Of a stretch of DNA of 64,000 nucleotides, positions 1-11,296 are shown in pieces. The translations under genes were made by a program, and so were the position numbers. The notes under the pieces were generated by a model. It did not search any database. It was not told where the DNA came from and was given only the letters and a program-made list of their open reading frames with translations. The DNA lies in NCBI GenBank assembly GCA_034231615.1, contig CM067304.1, positions 16,915,944-16,979,943 of the forward strand. The letters are read 5' to 3'. Every line of letters starts with the position of its first letter. Position 1 is the first letter of the stretch. The DNA is from Meghimatium bilineatum (taxonomy: Eukaryota; Mollusca; Gastropoda; Stylommatophora; Philomycidae).

Positions 1-654
1 ACACTTGTATTCATACATAACACTTGTATTCATACATAACACTTGTATTCATACATAACACTTGTATTCGTACATAACACTTGTATTCATACATAACACT
101 TGTATTCGTACATAACACTTGTATTCGTACATAACACTTGTATTCGTACATAACACTTGTATTCATACATAACACTTGTATTCGTACATAACACTTGTAT
201 TCGTACATAACACTTGTATTCGTACATAACACTTGTATTCATACATAACACTTGTATTCATACATAACACTTGTATTCATACATAACACTTGTATTCGTA
301 CATAACACTTGTATTCGTACATAACACTTGTATTCGTACATAACACTTGTATTCATACATAACACTTGTATTCATACATAACACTTGTATTCATACATAA
401 CACTTGTATTCATACATAACACTTGTATTCATACATAACACTTGTATTCATACATAACACTTGTATTCATACATAACACTTGTATTCATACATAACACTT
501 GTATTCATACATAACACTTGTATTCATACATAACACTTGTATTCATACATAACACTTGTATTCATACATAACACTTGTATTCATACATAACACTTGTATT
601 CATACATAACACTTGTATTCGTACATAACACTTGTATTCGTACATAACACTTGT
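1..654. repeat. 19-bp minisatellite, about 34 copies
   Basis: A 19-bp unit (ACTTGTATTCATACATAAC) is repeated head to tail with almost no length change. The main variation is one A/G difference (TTCAT versus TTCGT), and the two variants come in runs, which suggests local amplification. The array probably continues beyond the left edge of the window. Because 19 is not a multiple of 3, one minus frame cycles through all three phases and stays open for 73 codons; this is a by-product of the repeat and not a gene. Degenerate unit remnants persist to about 780. Confidence 0.97.
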
Positions 655-1330
655 TTCACAGCAAGTATACTAACCACTGCGCTACTCACCCCTCTCTACC
701 CTCATTTTTGTTTACTTACTTATTCAACTGTAACACTTGTATTCCAAGTCATGTACTTGTATATAACACTTGTATTCGAAGGCCTATATTAGTTTTTTCA
801 CGTCTGTAGTAAGTTCCCAGCTCCAAGTTCTCACAACCATACACCATAATTTAATAAAAAAAACAGAACCAATGATATATCATAATGCTACCTATTTAAG
901 TTTATGAACCAGGTTACCAATCTACTACCAAACAAGTTGTCTACAAGTGTAAGCTAAAACATTATGGACCAGGCCAAGTGTTGGAGTACAACCTGGACAT
1001 GCATCAAACAAAACATCAGTAATGGTATAACTTACAAATGTGTTATTTCAAATGTGTAACCTAATTATTCTCCTGACTCTCCATTGCGTGTGGCGTCGTA
1101 TCTCAAAATCTGTTTTGTCGCGGTAGAGTGTTAAATCCGACCAGCTCGAAACCATGGTTACAATTACTTCCCACATCCTGGTGACTGTAGTCGCGATGGC
1201 AGTGGTTTTGATTATGGTGCCCGTTATGGTGACGAGTGTCATGGTTATCCTCAGGGGTCGCTAGGTTGACGGATTTAATTCCTAACCAACTCTTCATCGA
1301 TTGAACAGTCGTCCACTTTTGAACGGCTAG
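655..1330. other. No clear gene; degraded repeat edge and innexin 3' flank
   Basis: A short stretch near 655-690 reads on the minus strand like the 5' part of a tRNA-derived SINE (AGCGCAGTGGTTAGTATAC, A-box-like), but no body is recognisable. The part nearest 1100-1330 lies directly downstream of innexin exon 3 on the minus strand. It may hold the variable C-terminal tail or 3' UTR; several minus frames there are briefly open and His/Asn-rich. I cannot choose between these. Confidence 0.35.
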
Positions 1331-2184
1331 TCAGACATTACTGTTGTCATCGCTAATTTGGTTTGCGTGCCTGAAGAGTGGCTTGTTTCTGTAATGGTTC
1401 CACAGCTGCAGGATCAGCTCCGAAACGAGAACATCATTTGCATTCTTACCAACCAGTCGGAGCACAAAGATACTGTCCTGTCGTAGGTACTGCTCGCAAA
1501 ATTTCACTGCCATCTTTTTTGTCAAACTTATTTGTAGCAGTCATTGATTCAAAGAAATTTCTTGATGTAGCGGAGGCGATGCTGCCTAAAGATCATTGTG
1601 TAAAGCCAGATGAGGAAGTTGAAGGCGCTGAGGCTGGCTACAAAGACCAACCAGAACCAGATGAAAATGAATATCTTTTCATTAAAAAGATTGATTGGCA
1701 ATACACATTGGACAGTGTAGTCGTGCACGTTGGTCATTTGATGGAGTTTAAAGAAATAATATGTGATTCTTGGGAATCAGGGACTTTCTGCCCAGCTCTC
1801 ATGGTGGGCCAAATGGTCCATAACCTCAAATCCATACACGTTAAACTTAGTACCCAAAAATTCGTTTAGTATAAAAAGTTGACCAATAGCATTGGCTAGG
1901 TAAAGTAGTTTGATGAACATGTAGAGTGTGACCAGGTAGTTGCCGTAACGTTTTCCCCAAATGATACAGCAATATATGGATACTTGTTGCCGTAATCATA
2001 TAAAACAGCCAGAACGGTACTCCCTGGTGTTTTCTATCCACCTATCCCTATACCGGACTATGTGTTTGATGGTTCTGTCTCGATCGTCTGGGGCCACATA
2101 CGCTGTTTCCACTGCTAGAGTCACTATCTTGTCCAAATTCACACCAGCAGACGCTGTCAAGATTCGCCATAATATACACGGCAC
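1331..2184 (-). pseudogene. Innexin exon 3 (loop, TM3, E2, TM4, C-domain), broken
   Basis: The exon follows a good acceptor (TTTACTTTCATTCTAG, just above 2184) and opens with VPCILWRILTASAGV, a standard innexin stretch after TM2. It continues with DRWIENTREYRSG, the TM3 stretch LYMFIKLLYLANAIGQLF, the E2 part NVHDYTVQCVLPINLFNEK, TM4 (IFIFIWFWLVFVASL) and the C-domain part AVKFCEQYLRQDSIFVLRL. Breaks: TGA at 1996-1998 where Arg is expected before LRQQ; TGA at 1777-1779 where Arg is expected before FPR; a +1 frameshift at about 1550-1556; another +1 in the six-T run at 1515-1520. The family motif FPRVTMCDF reads FPRITYYFF, so a conserved E2 cysteine is gone. The frame then ends at 1331. Confidence 0.88.
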
Positions 2185-3980
2185 CTAGAATGAAAGTAAA
2201 AGATACCGATTATTAGAAAATCATTTCAAATTTAAGAGTAACTGGCTATGTTACTTTAGAATAAAGTTGAAGCAAACAGTAACAAGTAAATAAATTGTTC
2301 AAAAGTCTTAGTAGATAGACTTTATAGAGACCAGCACTCTAAAGAAACCAGCACAACCGCAAATCAAGAGTACAATCACAACACGCAACTTTGTAGTTTC
2401 ATCCGTGAGCTTGGTGAGTGCAAGGAACATGAGTTAACTTCTACTAAAGGGAAGTACGCTTAAGAAAGGGGTTAGATGTACCAAGACTTAACCAAAAAAA
2501 TCACCTCTCAATCCTTACGAAAATAAGTTACATTTTCAAAAATCTTATAGAAACTATTTTCTTACACAGCTTACATTTTGTGTTTATTGGCTAAGGTTTT
2601 TGTGTTATTAACTTATTGCAACCTAAAATTGAAATTGGGGTATCAGTAGAAATAACTGTTAGTATAGTCTTAATTTTTTCATGTGCGATTTCCGTCAAAA
2701 AAATGATATATATGTTTGATTTTGTACATCATATCTTTCAGATTTTGTAAGATAATCCCATTAATCTGCTAATCTGCATATGTTGTATAGCTGAAACCAG
2801 ACCCATTTTTACTGTGCTTATGTTTAATTAAAAACGTTGAGACAGACATATTGACCAGAGGAAACAACACTGGAATCATAGCTCTATGGGCCACTGTATG
2901 AACTACAAAAGACAGTGAGTTTTATTAAGTAATACGGATATTATGTTATATGTTTGTTGTTACTGAGGATATTTCAATACCTGTATGGGATGTTTGTTGT
3001 TGTTGTAATAGTCCTTGTCTCGATCGGTCCGTTCTGGTGACTTTGTGTGCACGGTTTGAAAGGCTTGATGAAATCACATCTTTTTTTTTTAGATGCAGTT
3101 AGTCAAGTACGGAAGAACGCGTGTTCAATAGTTGCTAGGCGATTTGGTGCCGTTGAACGGACTGGTTCAATTCCTGTTAGTCTCATGAGTTTTTATTAAG
3201 GAGACAGATTTACAGATATAGACATGTTTCAAGTGAACGAAAGAAGAAGACGAAGAATATTTAATGAAAACAATTAATAACACTATGCATTTGCAGAAAT
3301 ATATACATTTTAGTACACTCAGCATACTTTTTGAGGAAAGCTTACTACATACAATTTTTTTCAAGGTTCAAGATCCATATAAGGAAGATATAAACCTAAT
3401 TACTTGATTTTTAAACTAGACACTTAAAATTGATTAATTCAGAATGTAAAAACCAGCATTATCAATCATATTCGAAAATGTACAATTGTCTTAATTACAT
3501 AATTCATTATTTGAACTAAATAGTCCATGATTTTTCAACCAGCAATAATTGATACCAAATACCCAGTATATATTCTACTATGAGGTAAAGTTTTATTTGA
3601 ATCTATGCAGAATTGACTGTTTGACAAAAATAAACATAGTAACCCCTCCGCTGGTTAGGTCTAGCCCCTATATTAAAGTCTGTCTTCAAAATCGTGCCAT
3701 CAATCTGTGAATGTATGCATGTAGTCTTAGATGACCGATGACCAAGAATAATGAAATATATAATTGCATAAGTAATTTTAATTGAGTGAAACCACGAACT
3801 GGTGTGATGTTACATGCAATGTATTGTCTGTAATACTACATTTCAAATCGTTTGTGTACAAATTAGTGTTGAATGTGTAACATTAATGTGTATGACTAAA
3901 TATTATATACAAGTAAAATATTGACTAGAAAATTATCTGTCTTTTGCAGAATGTTCATGGAATGCATGAACCTTATGTGT
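2185..3980. other. Innexin intron (exon 2a to exon 3); no gene seen
   Basis: AT-rich, with stops in all frames on both strands. I see no transposon protein remnant or structured RNA. It begins with the acceptor of exon 3 on the minus strand. A short T-run lies at about 3080. Confidence 0.5.
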
Positions 3981-4100
3981 TGAATTAATGCACAAAATAT
4001 GTGTTTTATAGTTGAATTTATGCACAAAATATATGTTTTATAGTTGAATTTATGCACGAATCATGTGCTTTATAGATGAATTAATGCGCGAAGTATCACA
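3981..4100. repeat. 32-bp tandem repeat, about 3.7 copies
   Basis: The core TGAATTWATGCACAAAATAT recurs at 3981, 4013, 4045 and 4077, an exact 32-bp spacing, with point differences between units. It lies in the intron just downstream of innexin exon 2a (minus orientation). Confidence 0.85.
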
Positions 4101-4183
4101 CAGAAGTATCTAACATGACAGTGTGTACGACATCTAGTGCCAATATATATAATCAGACTTGTCATAAAAGTGTAGATGATTAC

Positions 4184-4339
4184 CTTGAAGAGAAGTGCCT
4201 GGAACAAGAGAATCATGGGAACCCATTGATAATACTCGACCTCTGCATGTAGGGGTTTCTCGGGTGCACGAGGTACATGAGTGTCAAAAGGAACGTAATG
4301 TGCATTGGAGACCCAACAGATGTTATTGGTATAGTCAAC
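4184..4339 (-). CDS. Innexin exon 2a (extracellular loop 1 / TM2), intact
   Basis: 52 uninterrupted codons read VDYTNNICWVSNAHYVPFDT near the start and EYYQWVPMILLFQALLFK at the end. These are innexin E1 and TM2 motifs (the cysteine of xCWV, then YYQWVP and QALLF). The acceptor is CATCTTCTGTAG and the donor is TTCAAG/GTAATC. Both ends are phase 0, so it joins in frame to exon 3 (K then VPCILWRIL) and to exon 1. It has the same length and phase as exon 2b at 9245-9400 but differs at many residues, mostly in the middle of the loop. A mutually exclusive exon pair is one explanation; a remnant of a second tandem gene is the other. Confidence 0.85.
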
Positions 4340-4469
4340 CTACAGAAGATGAAGGATGATCAGAAGGTAAGTGATGTATGATGACAATTGTAATGATATT
4401 GATGTGTTGGTAAACGCTCATATTGCTAGTTCATTTCTTGATCAATGTTCTAGTGATTCATGAAATTTT
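4340..4469. other. Innexin intron segment, nothing recognised
   Basis: Short intronic stretch directly upstream of exon 2a on the minus strand; it contains the exon 2a acceptor and no other feature I can support. Confidence 0.4.
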
Positions 4470-4677
4470 AAGTGACACCTGGTAACAAGTGTCATTTCTT
4501 GAAACACCTTATACAATTTGGAAATAATTCAACAAATGGTATATGGGTTGCAGCCGGTGACAGGTGTCACTTCTTGAAACACCTTATACAATTTGGAAAT
4601 AATTCAACAAATGGTATATGGGTTGCAGCTGGTGACAGGTGTCACTTCTTGAAACACCTTATACAATTTGGAAAGAA
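4470..4677. repeat. 75-bp tandem repeat, about 2.7 copies
   Basis: The stretch TTCTTGAAACACCTTATACA recurs at 4496, 4571 and 4646, exactly 75 bp apart. Because 75 is a multiple of 3, one plus frame repeats the same 25 residues and stays open for 87 codons; this is not evidence of a gene. Confidence 0.93.
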
Positions 4678-5023
4678 TGACTGGATTACAAAAATTCACA
4701 ACCTCCATTATTTCTATGTAATAACTCTGATATAACCAAATTGCACTAACATCCACGGTTGAAAGGGGCGTACTTCACCACAAGAAGTACAGTTTACACA
4801 ATCTAACCACAGAAATATAGCTGTTGATGTGTAGGAACGGTTTGATTGGTGAAATTAATAATAGTTATGATTGCTGGTTATTATCATCCCACAAGTTCAT
4901 AGGTGCTCCGATTCCAGTTTCAACAAATTCATCAGAGTGTAGAGGCTGACAGTTCCAGTTATGTATGAACTGGTCCGATCTTTACAGCAATCTCATGCTC
5001 AGAGTAATTCAGTGTAGATTATT

Positions 5024-5475
5024 ACACAATTTCAGCAGTGTTATTGTCAATGAGTGTCCTGGCTTCAGCAGTGTTATTGTCAATGAGTGTCCTGGCTTCT
5101 GTCCTGGCTTCAGCATTGTTATTGTCAATGAGTGTCCTGGCTTCAGCAGTGTTATTGTCAATGAGCGTCCTGGCTTCAGCAGTGTTATTGTCAATGAGCG
5201 TCCTGGCTTCAGCAGTGTTATTGTCAATGAGTGTCCTGGCTTCAGTAGTGTTATTGTCAATGAGCGTCCTGGTTTCAGCAGTGATTGTCAATGAGTGTCC
5301 TGGCTTCAGCAGTGTTATTGTCAATGAGTGTCCTGTCTTCAGCAGTGTTATTGTCAATGAGTGTCCTGGCTTCAGCAGTGTTATTGTCAATGAGCACCCT
5401 GGCTTCAGAGTGTTATTGTCAATGAGTATCTTGGCTTCAGCAGTGTTATTGTCAATGAGTGCCTTGTCTTCTGAA
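5024..5475. repeat. 33-bp minisatellite, about 13 copies
   Basis: The 33-bp unit starts TGTCCTGGCTTCAGCAGTGT and ends TATTGTCAATGAG. A few units are shortened (near 5100 and 5280) or changed (C/T in GAGYGTCC). The period is a multiple of 3 and the unit lacks stops in several frames, so long repetitive frames appear on both strands (for example VIVNECPGFSS). I treat these as artefacts. It sits between innexin exons 2b and 2a. Confidence 0.95.
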
Positions 5476-6161
5476 TTCATCACTACCGGATTTTTTCCTC
5501 TGCAGCTTCATCCGAGTGTGATCACTACAGAGAAGGCACCATGTAATGCAAGCGGAGTGGATGATATCCACTCTTCCCAGGATCAATTTAATTATGATAA
5601 CATACTTAAAAGATGTCATCTTCTGCCTGTTACAACCATGATCTGCCCCTTTTAAGAAGGAAGCCTTTCACCTTACTGAGGTAAAAGCCAGGGGAAGATC
5701 TTATAATCACTTTTTTTTTAATGCGCTCGATCTCGTCACACCTTGGTTCTGTTAGCTACAGTCAAGGGAATCAAGGAGATATCTTATCTCTACACTTAGT
5801 GTATCCTTTGTACATCTGAAGATGATGCGAATGTCATCGTTCTGAATATTGTTCAGCGTATTAATAATCATGAGTATGGTACAAACATATTCTATATTAA
5901 GGAAAAGTTAACATGATTAAATTAGGGATAAAAATTCATCATTGCATCAAGGGCAATAACTATGTTCGCGATATCATGATAGATGTGGTTGACAATATCA
6001 GAAGAGAATGATAATAGGTAAATATTTGGTTGATATTACGGTCATATGGCCTATATCTTTTCTTTTCACTCTATTACCCTTTATGCTTTGAAACGTCAGG
6101 GGTAGAAGAGTTCTCGGGAGATGTCTTTTTTATGAGCTTCATATATGTTTGTTTTCATTGA
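5476..6161. other. Intronic sequence without recognisable gene
   Basis: Mixed AT-rich sequence between the 33-bp array and LINE debris. I see no exon with convincing splice sites and no transposon protein motif. Confidence 0.4.
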
Positions 6162-6430
6162 CTAATTTATTTCTGTAATTAATCGTATGCCTGATATGCT
6201 CCTGGATTTGTGTCTATTGTGTCCATATAGTAATGCCCTTTGACTGTCAGATGGTAGTCTGGAAGCATGTGAAAACCATTTAATCATTTGTCTTCTGATG
6301 TAATCAAGGATTGGCATTGTGTTTGTTAGTTTTCTGATATTTTCATTTCTGATTATATCTCTTATTGTTACTCCGAGAATGATACATAGACAAGTCATTT
6401 CTATTGTGAAAAGTTATATGTTGTCTATTG
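6162..6430 (-). mobile_element. LINE C-terminal fragment (QCQTW-type family)
   Basis: The minus strand reads LGVTIRDIIRNENIRKLTNT, then ILDYIRRQMIKWFSHASRLP. This is the region after the reverse transcriptase in a LINE family found repeatedly here (also at 16.6 and 57.9 kb). There is no RT core and the frame is broken, so it is a dead 5'-truncated copy. Confidence 0.75.
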
Positions 6431-6479
6431 TCTGTCTCCAGGTGAATGATGGTTGAGCAATTTCACACTTGCCGTTAAA

Positions 6480-8430
6480 CCTAGGGTGGAAGCTTAATCT
6501 GTTGTTCCAAGATCAGATGTGTAGCCTTGGTTGTATTTAGTCCATGTTTGTTCTAGACTATCTTGATGTTTTCTATCCACCATTTTCTTGGTCTACCTTT
6601 GGTTTTACACCCGGATAATCTTTTGTTACATGCTCTTATTGGTATTTGGTTTGACTTCATTCTCATAAGGTGACCGAACCATTTTACTTGCTGTCTCTCA
6701 ATATGTTCAATGCACGATATTATACCAACTCTTTCCCTAATTTCTTCAGTTTTTATTACATCTAGTTTGGTAACCATTGCAGGTTTTCTCAGACACTTCG
6801 TTTCACATGTAATGATTTTCCTCTGCTGCGATCTGCTAAAGACCACGGTAGCATAGATTTGATATAAAAATTGACGATTGTATCTATATTTTTATTTCCA
6901 TCTTAATCTTTGGGTGAAGAGGTAATGGTGAAAGCTGTTAGGTCTTCATTTGGCTTTTGTTGTTACTGTTCACATTTGGCTTTTGTTGTTACTGTTCACG
7001 TTTGGCTTTTGTTGTTACTGTTCACATTTGGCTTTTGTTGTTACTGTTCACGTTTGGCTTTTGTTGTTACTGTTCACATTTGGCTTTTGTTGTTACTGTT
7101 CACATTTGGCTTTTGTTGTTACTGTTCACATTTGGCTTTTGTTGTTACTGTTCACATTTGGCTTTTGTTGTTACTGTTCACATTTGGCTTTTGTTGTTAC
7201 TGTTCACATTTGGCTTTTGTTGTTACTGTTCACATTTGGCTTTTGTTGTTACTGTTCACATTTGGCTTTTGTTGTTACTGTTCACATTTGGCTTTTGTTG
7301 TTACTGTTCACATTTGGCTTTTGTTGTTACTGTTCACATTTGGCTTTTGTTGTTACTGTTCACATTTGGCTTTTGTTGTTACTGTTCACATTTGGCTTTT
7401 GTTGTTACTGTTCACATTTGGCTTTTGTTGTTACTGTTCACATTTGGCTTTTGTTGTTACTGTTCACATTTGGCTTTTGTTGTTACTGTTCACATTTGGC
7501 TTTTGTTGTTACTGTTCACATTTGGCTTTTGTTGTTACTGTTCACATTTGGCTTTTGTTGTTACTGTTCACATTTGGCTTTTGTTGTTACTGTTCACGTT
7601 TGCCATTAGTAGCATAGTGATGTTATGATCTACTTTAAATAGCATAATTTTGGTGTTGATGTGCACCTGTTTGGTGATGAAAATAGTAGACATATGCCCT
7701 AAGATCTGGTATGCATCTAGGTTGGGTTTCTCTGGAAGCTTTTGATGCTTCCAAGATTAGTGAATTCTATCATCTTTTTAAGTTGTAGGTCACCGATGAA
7801 AATAGTGGTGTTTTTATGCTCTTGCGGTTGACATTACCTCATTTTTTTATGTTTATGTACAGCCTATTTATATGTTGTTGTAGTTGTTCTTCTGTTGTTG
7901 GTATATCCTGATGATCGTAAGCTTGATCGTCTGACATAAGTTCACTTATGAGGTTGTTTAAGTTGTCATCTTTATTGGTGCTTGCAATTTTACATATACA
8001 ATCGATATATGTGATGAATATCAAGGGAGATAGAACACAACCTTGTCGCACTCCAGAGTGTATATGTGAAATTTTGTCTGAAAGCTTTATACTCGTTCTA
8101 GCTGCACATTGACTACCTGTATAACTTACTCCTGCGCAAGTTGATTAGGTGTTGTTGAGCCTTATATTTTGATAGTATTTTCCATCATTGTTATCTGTCT
8201 ACTCTGTCGAAGGCGTTTTTTTATCGACAATTGTGATATACAATTCTTGGTTGTTTGCAGTTGTTTTTTCTGCCAGTTATCTGAGTGTAAAAATGGTATC
8301 TGTACAACTCTTGTTCTTATGGGATCCCATTTGAGTGTTAAGTTTGATGAATACTCTTAATCTTCTTTCTAGAATTCTGTTGAGAAAATTTCAAGTGTGG
8401 CTTAGAAGTGATGTACTACTGTATTGTGTA
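6480..8430 (-). mobile_element. LINE copy (RT plus C-terminus) split by a minisatellite
   Basis: From about 8430 down to 6480 the minus strand gives, in order, eroded RT sequence, MRQGCVLSPLIFITYIDCIC (an RT motif; 8051 downwards), the region expected to hold the catalytic FADD, here eroded to MSDDQ, then LCY-WQT at about 7615. A 26-bp array follows (6945-7610), and then KIITCETKCLRKP and RERVGIISCIEHIERQQVKWF to KTKGRPRKWWIENIK (6846-6553). The order matches one LINE whose CQTW coding stretch has been tandemly amplified. There are many stops and frameshifts, so no function is expected. Confidence 0.75.
6945..7610. repeat. 26-bp minisatellite, about 25 copies, inside a LINE
   Basis: The unit ACATTTGGCTTTTGTTGTTACTGTTC has period 26 and is nearly invariant (only A/G in CACATT/CACGTT at the edges). 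All three plus frames are open across the array (219-235 codons each) because the unit has no stop in any frame and its period steps through all phases. The unit aligns with a LINE stretch at about 58076-58101 (CTTGTGCTGTCATTGTCCAG, then GTTTGG), and the junction at 7605-7620 continues as LINE sequence. The array therefore arose from LINE coding sequence. Confidence 0.93.
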
Positions 8431-9244
8431 CAATCTCTTTTAGATTGATAACAATCGCGAGATAACAATTGTACTATTTCTTGCCGATGAAGGAAGACTG
8501 GGAGGATGATGTAAGCTACAGAGCAAACTCATGTCCAGTGAAAAAACTGCCATCCGGATGATAGGGCTCATATCTACGTGTACTAATACTAACTGTCTAA
8601 AGCAGGCTATGATAACAGCGGTTTCAGAAGTGCTGTTGCGTCATTCTGGTTTAGGCAGAGATACTATTTGTGCTCTAATTTCTCCAATGTGGTGGAACTC
8701 ATAATCTTTTGGGCATTATAAATATCAGATACATATTTCATCTAAACAGGCAATTTCCCATGAAAAATAGTTATGTAAAATGATAAGAGATATAATTTAT
8801 CATTTAGGAAGAGATGTAGTCAAATGAGAAATTTTGTCTTTAAAAGGAAATTTTTCATTATAAAAGAGAGAATGTCTGAAAAATGAAATGTCTCTTTTTT
8901 AATGGAGGCTGGGGTCGTTATGAAGGATTGAAACAATATGGGGTTGAGATGAAAGCATTGTATGGACGAGATTCAGTTGACATAATAAACAAATTCAATA
9001 TCATTAAAAGGAAAATACAATTGCTGCATGAATATATATATATATATATGTATATATGGAAGAGACTTGGGTTGAACTGCAATATATGCAGCGAATGCTG
9101 TATACTGTGAACACTATTGAGAGGTTGGTATAGAATTTGCTGGCACCAACTCAAGTTTTGAACATATTTAACAAAATGTCAATGTTCACAGATAACATTT
9201 GAACAAACTGAAGACCGCTATGGTGTTACACTGTTAGCTGGTAC
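8431..9244. other. Innexin intron, nothing recognised
   Basis: AT-rich intronic sequence with a short TA microsatellite at about 9034-9056. The bases just below 9245 carry the donor of innexin exon 2b on the minus strand. Confidence 0.4.
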
Positions 9245-9400
9245 CTTGAACAGTAACGCTTGGAACAAGAGTATTATGGGAATCCATTGATAGTACTGGA
9301 TCTCAGAATGGTACGGCAAGATCCAATTTTGTGGTGGGTGTTCGTTGAAGTGAATATAATATGTATTGGAAACCCAGCACACATTGTTAGTGTAAGCCAC
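9245..9400 (-). CDS. Innexin exon 2b (extracellular loop 1 / TM2), intact
   Basis: 52 open codons start VAYTNNVCWVSNTYYIHFNE and end IQYYQWIPIILLFQALLFK, the same innexin E1-TM2 block as exon 2a. The acceptor is CGTGTATCCAG and the donor TTCAAG/GTACCA, both phase 0. Exon 1 ends in phase 0 after ...ESH, so either version could be joined. At 156 nt it equals exon 2a in length. The two match best in the first 12 and last 18 codons and differ in the loop middle, where channel docking and gating would be affected. It is the closer version to exon 1. Confidence 0.86.
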
Positions 9401-9629
9401 CTGGATACACGAAGGATGTAGTGAGGAAAGTGATATAATGATGTGATGCATGAACTGAAATCAGGGGAAATGTACATGTCTGAATGTAAGATTATGAATG
9501 ATTGTGTACATGTTTTAGCACATATCAGACATTATATAAATATACTATTTATATTGGAGACATGATTGATTAAAGCACTTGTCCTAGAAATGAAATTAAC
9601 TATTAACAAGTGTATACCCCTTTATTGTA

Positions 9630-10110
9630 ACATAAAATGCTACCAATGTCAATAAAAAACATCCAAAGTATCTTCATTCCAACCCTGTGCTACCAATGTC
9701 AAACATGGTCCTTAACAACAAAAAATAAGCGACAACTGGTTACAACAGAGATGAGATGTCTGAGAAAAGTCACAGGAGTGACCAGAAGACACAGAATTAG
9801 AAACGAGGTCATAATAGAAAGAGTGGGTGTCATATCAATTCTACAATACATACAAAACCAACAGATACAATGGTTTGGTCATCTGGAAAGAATGCTGTGT
9901 GATTCATTAGTTTATAAAGCATATACGAAGAGAGGAGAAGCAGAAAGAAGAGCCAAGGGTAGACCTAGAGTACGCTGGATCGACAACATCAAAGAGACAT
10001 TACATGAACACCAAATACATTATCTGAAGCTGCCAGAAATGTGATAACAAGAACATTGTATCTCCCTCGACACCCGTAAAGGGTAAAAGAGGAAAGAAGA
10101 AGAAGAATTT
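9630..10110 (+). mobile_element. LINE C-terminal fragment (QCQTW family)
   Basis: The plus strand reads SIFIPTLCYQCQTWSLTTKN, then VTTEMRCLRKVTGVTRRHRI and QWFGHLERM, ending GRPRVRWIDNIKETLHEHQI. This is an uninterrupted 135-codon piece of the post-RT domain. It lies antisense in the innexin intron. It is the best-preserved example of this C-terminal block in the window and served as the reference for the 26-bp and 67-bp arrays. Confidence 0.8.
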
Positions 10111-10139
10111 TATGCGATGAGACACGTGACAAATTATTA

Positions 10140-10435
10140 CATGTCATGAGACAGTGAAAGATGAATTAACACAACAGTGAAAGATGAATTAACACAACAG
10201 TGAAAGATGAATGAGTAATGTGAGATATGTGAAAACAGATAAAAAAGACGACTACAACTTATATAAGATGAATGAATGCAAAAAGGCTGTGATAAATGAA
10301 TAAATGTGACAAGACAGTGAAAGATGAATATATTGTGATGATACAGTAAAAGGTGAATAGTTGCTACAAAACGGCGAACGAGAAAGATGAATATATGTGA
10401 TGATACAGTAAAAGGTGAATATTTGCAACTTAGAT
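10140..10435. repeat. Degenerate GTGAAAGATGAAT-type tandem repeat
   Basis: Variants of GTGAAAGATGAATTAACACA and GATACAGTAAAAGGTGAATA recur irregularly. It is an old imperfect minisatellite in the innexin intron. Confidence 0.7.
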
Positions 10436-10439
10436 CCAT

Positions 10440-11065
10440 GACTAACTAACTAACCAGTCTCTTGTGTTGCTAATAAGTTCAGTTGATGACATATTTTTGT
10501 GTGGCAGTGACAACCCATTCAGAAATTTCTTTGTTTGAAGTCCTCTGTTCTCTTCTGCCCTTGATCTTTCCAGTGGCTACTAAATGGTCAAGATTTGCTA
10601 CTCTAGCTCATCACATTCCCTAAAAATCATGACTGTCTTATTCTAATTTGTGTTATAATTTTTCTATTTAGAACCAGCATCTCTGAGGACGTCTACATTC
10701 ATTTTCTAGGCTGCCAATGGAATTTCCATCATTCTTCTCAAAACCCACATCTCAGTTACCTCCAGCTCACCGTCACCTTGAGCCCTTCTGTTTACAGTCC
10801 ATGTTTTACATCCATACACAAGAATTGCATCAATATAATAGTACTAAGATTTGTATATGTACTCCAGTGTATAGAATTTGTCTTGATTTAGGAAAAGCAG
10901 ATTTGGCTTGTGCTATCTTTCTCTTTATCTCATTAGAGCACAGGCCATCTGATGTTAAAATGGTGCCAAGATACTTGACTTTATGCACTTGATTTAAGTG
11001 TTCATAGTTGATATTTATACTGCAAATTGACAGTGTGTATTTCTTTGAAACAATAATCACTTTTG
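10440..11065 (-). mobile_element. LINE fragment (RT thumb region), eroded
   Basis: The minus strand at 11060-10830 reads NQVHKVKYLGTILTSDGLCS, then NEIKRKIAQAKSAF. This is the typical YLG block that follows the RT catalytic core of APE-type LINEs. Below 10830 frames are broken but LINE-like. It is on the same strand as the innexin host intron. Confidence 0.7.
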
Positions 11066-11296
11066 TTGTCTTTTTGTTTACAAAATATTACCATCATTTT
11101 ATAAAAGGATACAAGAGTATAATTGGGCATAATTCTTACGGATATAATAAAAAGATGAAAAGAAATGAATCATTATACAGATTAAACTAAATGAATTTTA
11201 TGCAGAATGAATGAGAAACTCCGCGAGAAATATGACAACATTGTGAATAACATGTTCTTCCTCTTTCCCTGACATGTCGTGATTTAAGAGAATATG

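Noticed and set aside
1-654. CRISPR-like array
   Set aside because: Units are contiguous with no spacers, and the genome is animal. The same applies to every other tandem array in the window.
1378-1869. 163-codon plus-strand frame as a novel protein gene
   Set aside because: It is exactly antisense to innexin exon 3, whose minus-strand translation matches family motifs from end to end. The plus frame is a shadow.
5009-5655. Repetitive proteins of 83-205 residues on both strands
   Set aside because: They are translations of the 33-bp minisatellite, with no signal, domain or splice context.
6910-7628. Three overlapping 220-235-codon frames as genes (hydrophobic, Phe/Leu/Cys-rich)
   Set aside because: They are produced by a 26-bp unit without stops and repeat the same 26 residues.
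4184-9400. Two complete tandem innexin genes
   Set aside because: Only one exon 1 and one exon 3 could be found. The region between the two exon 2 copies is LINE and minisatellite sequence.
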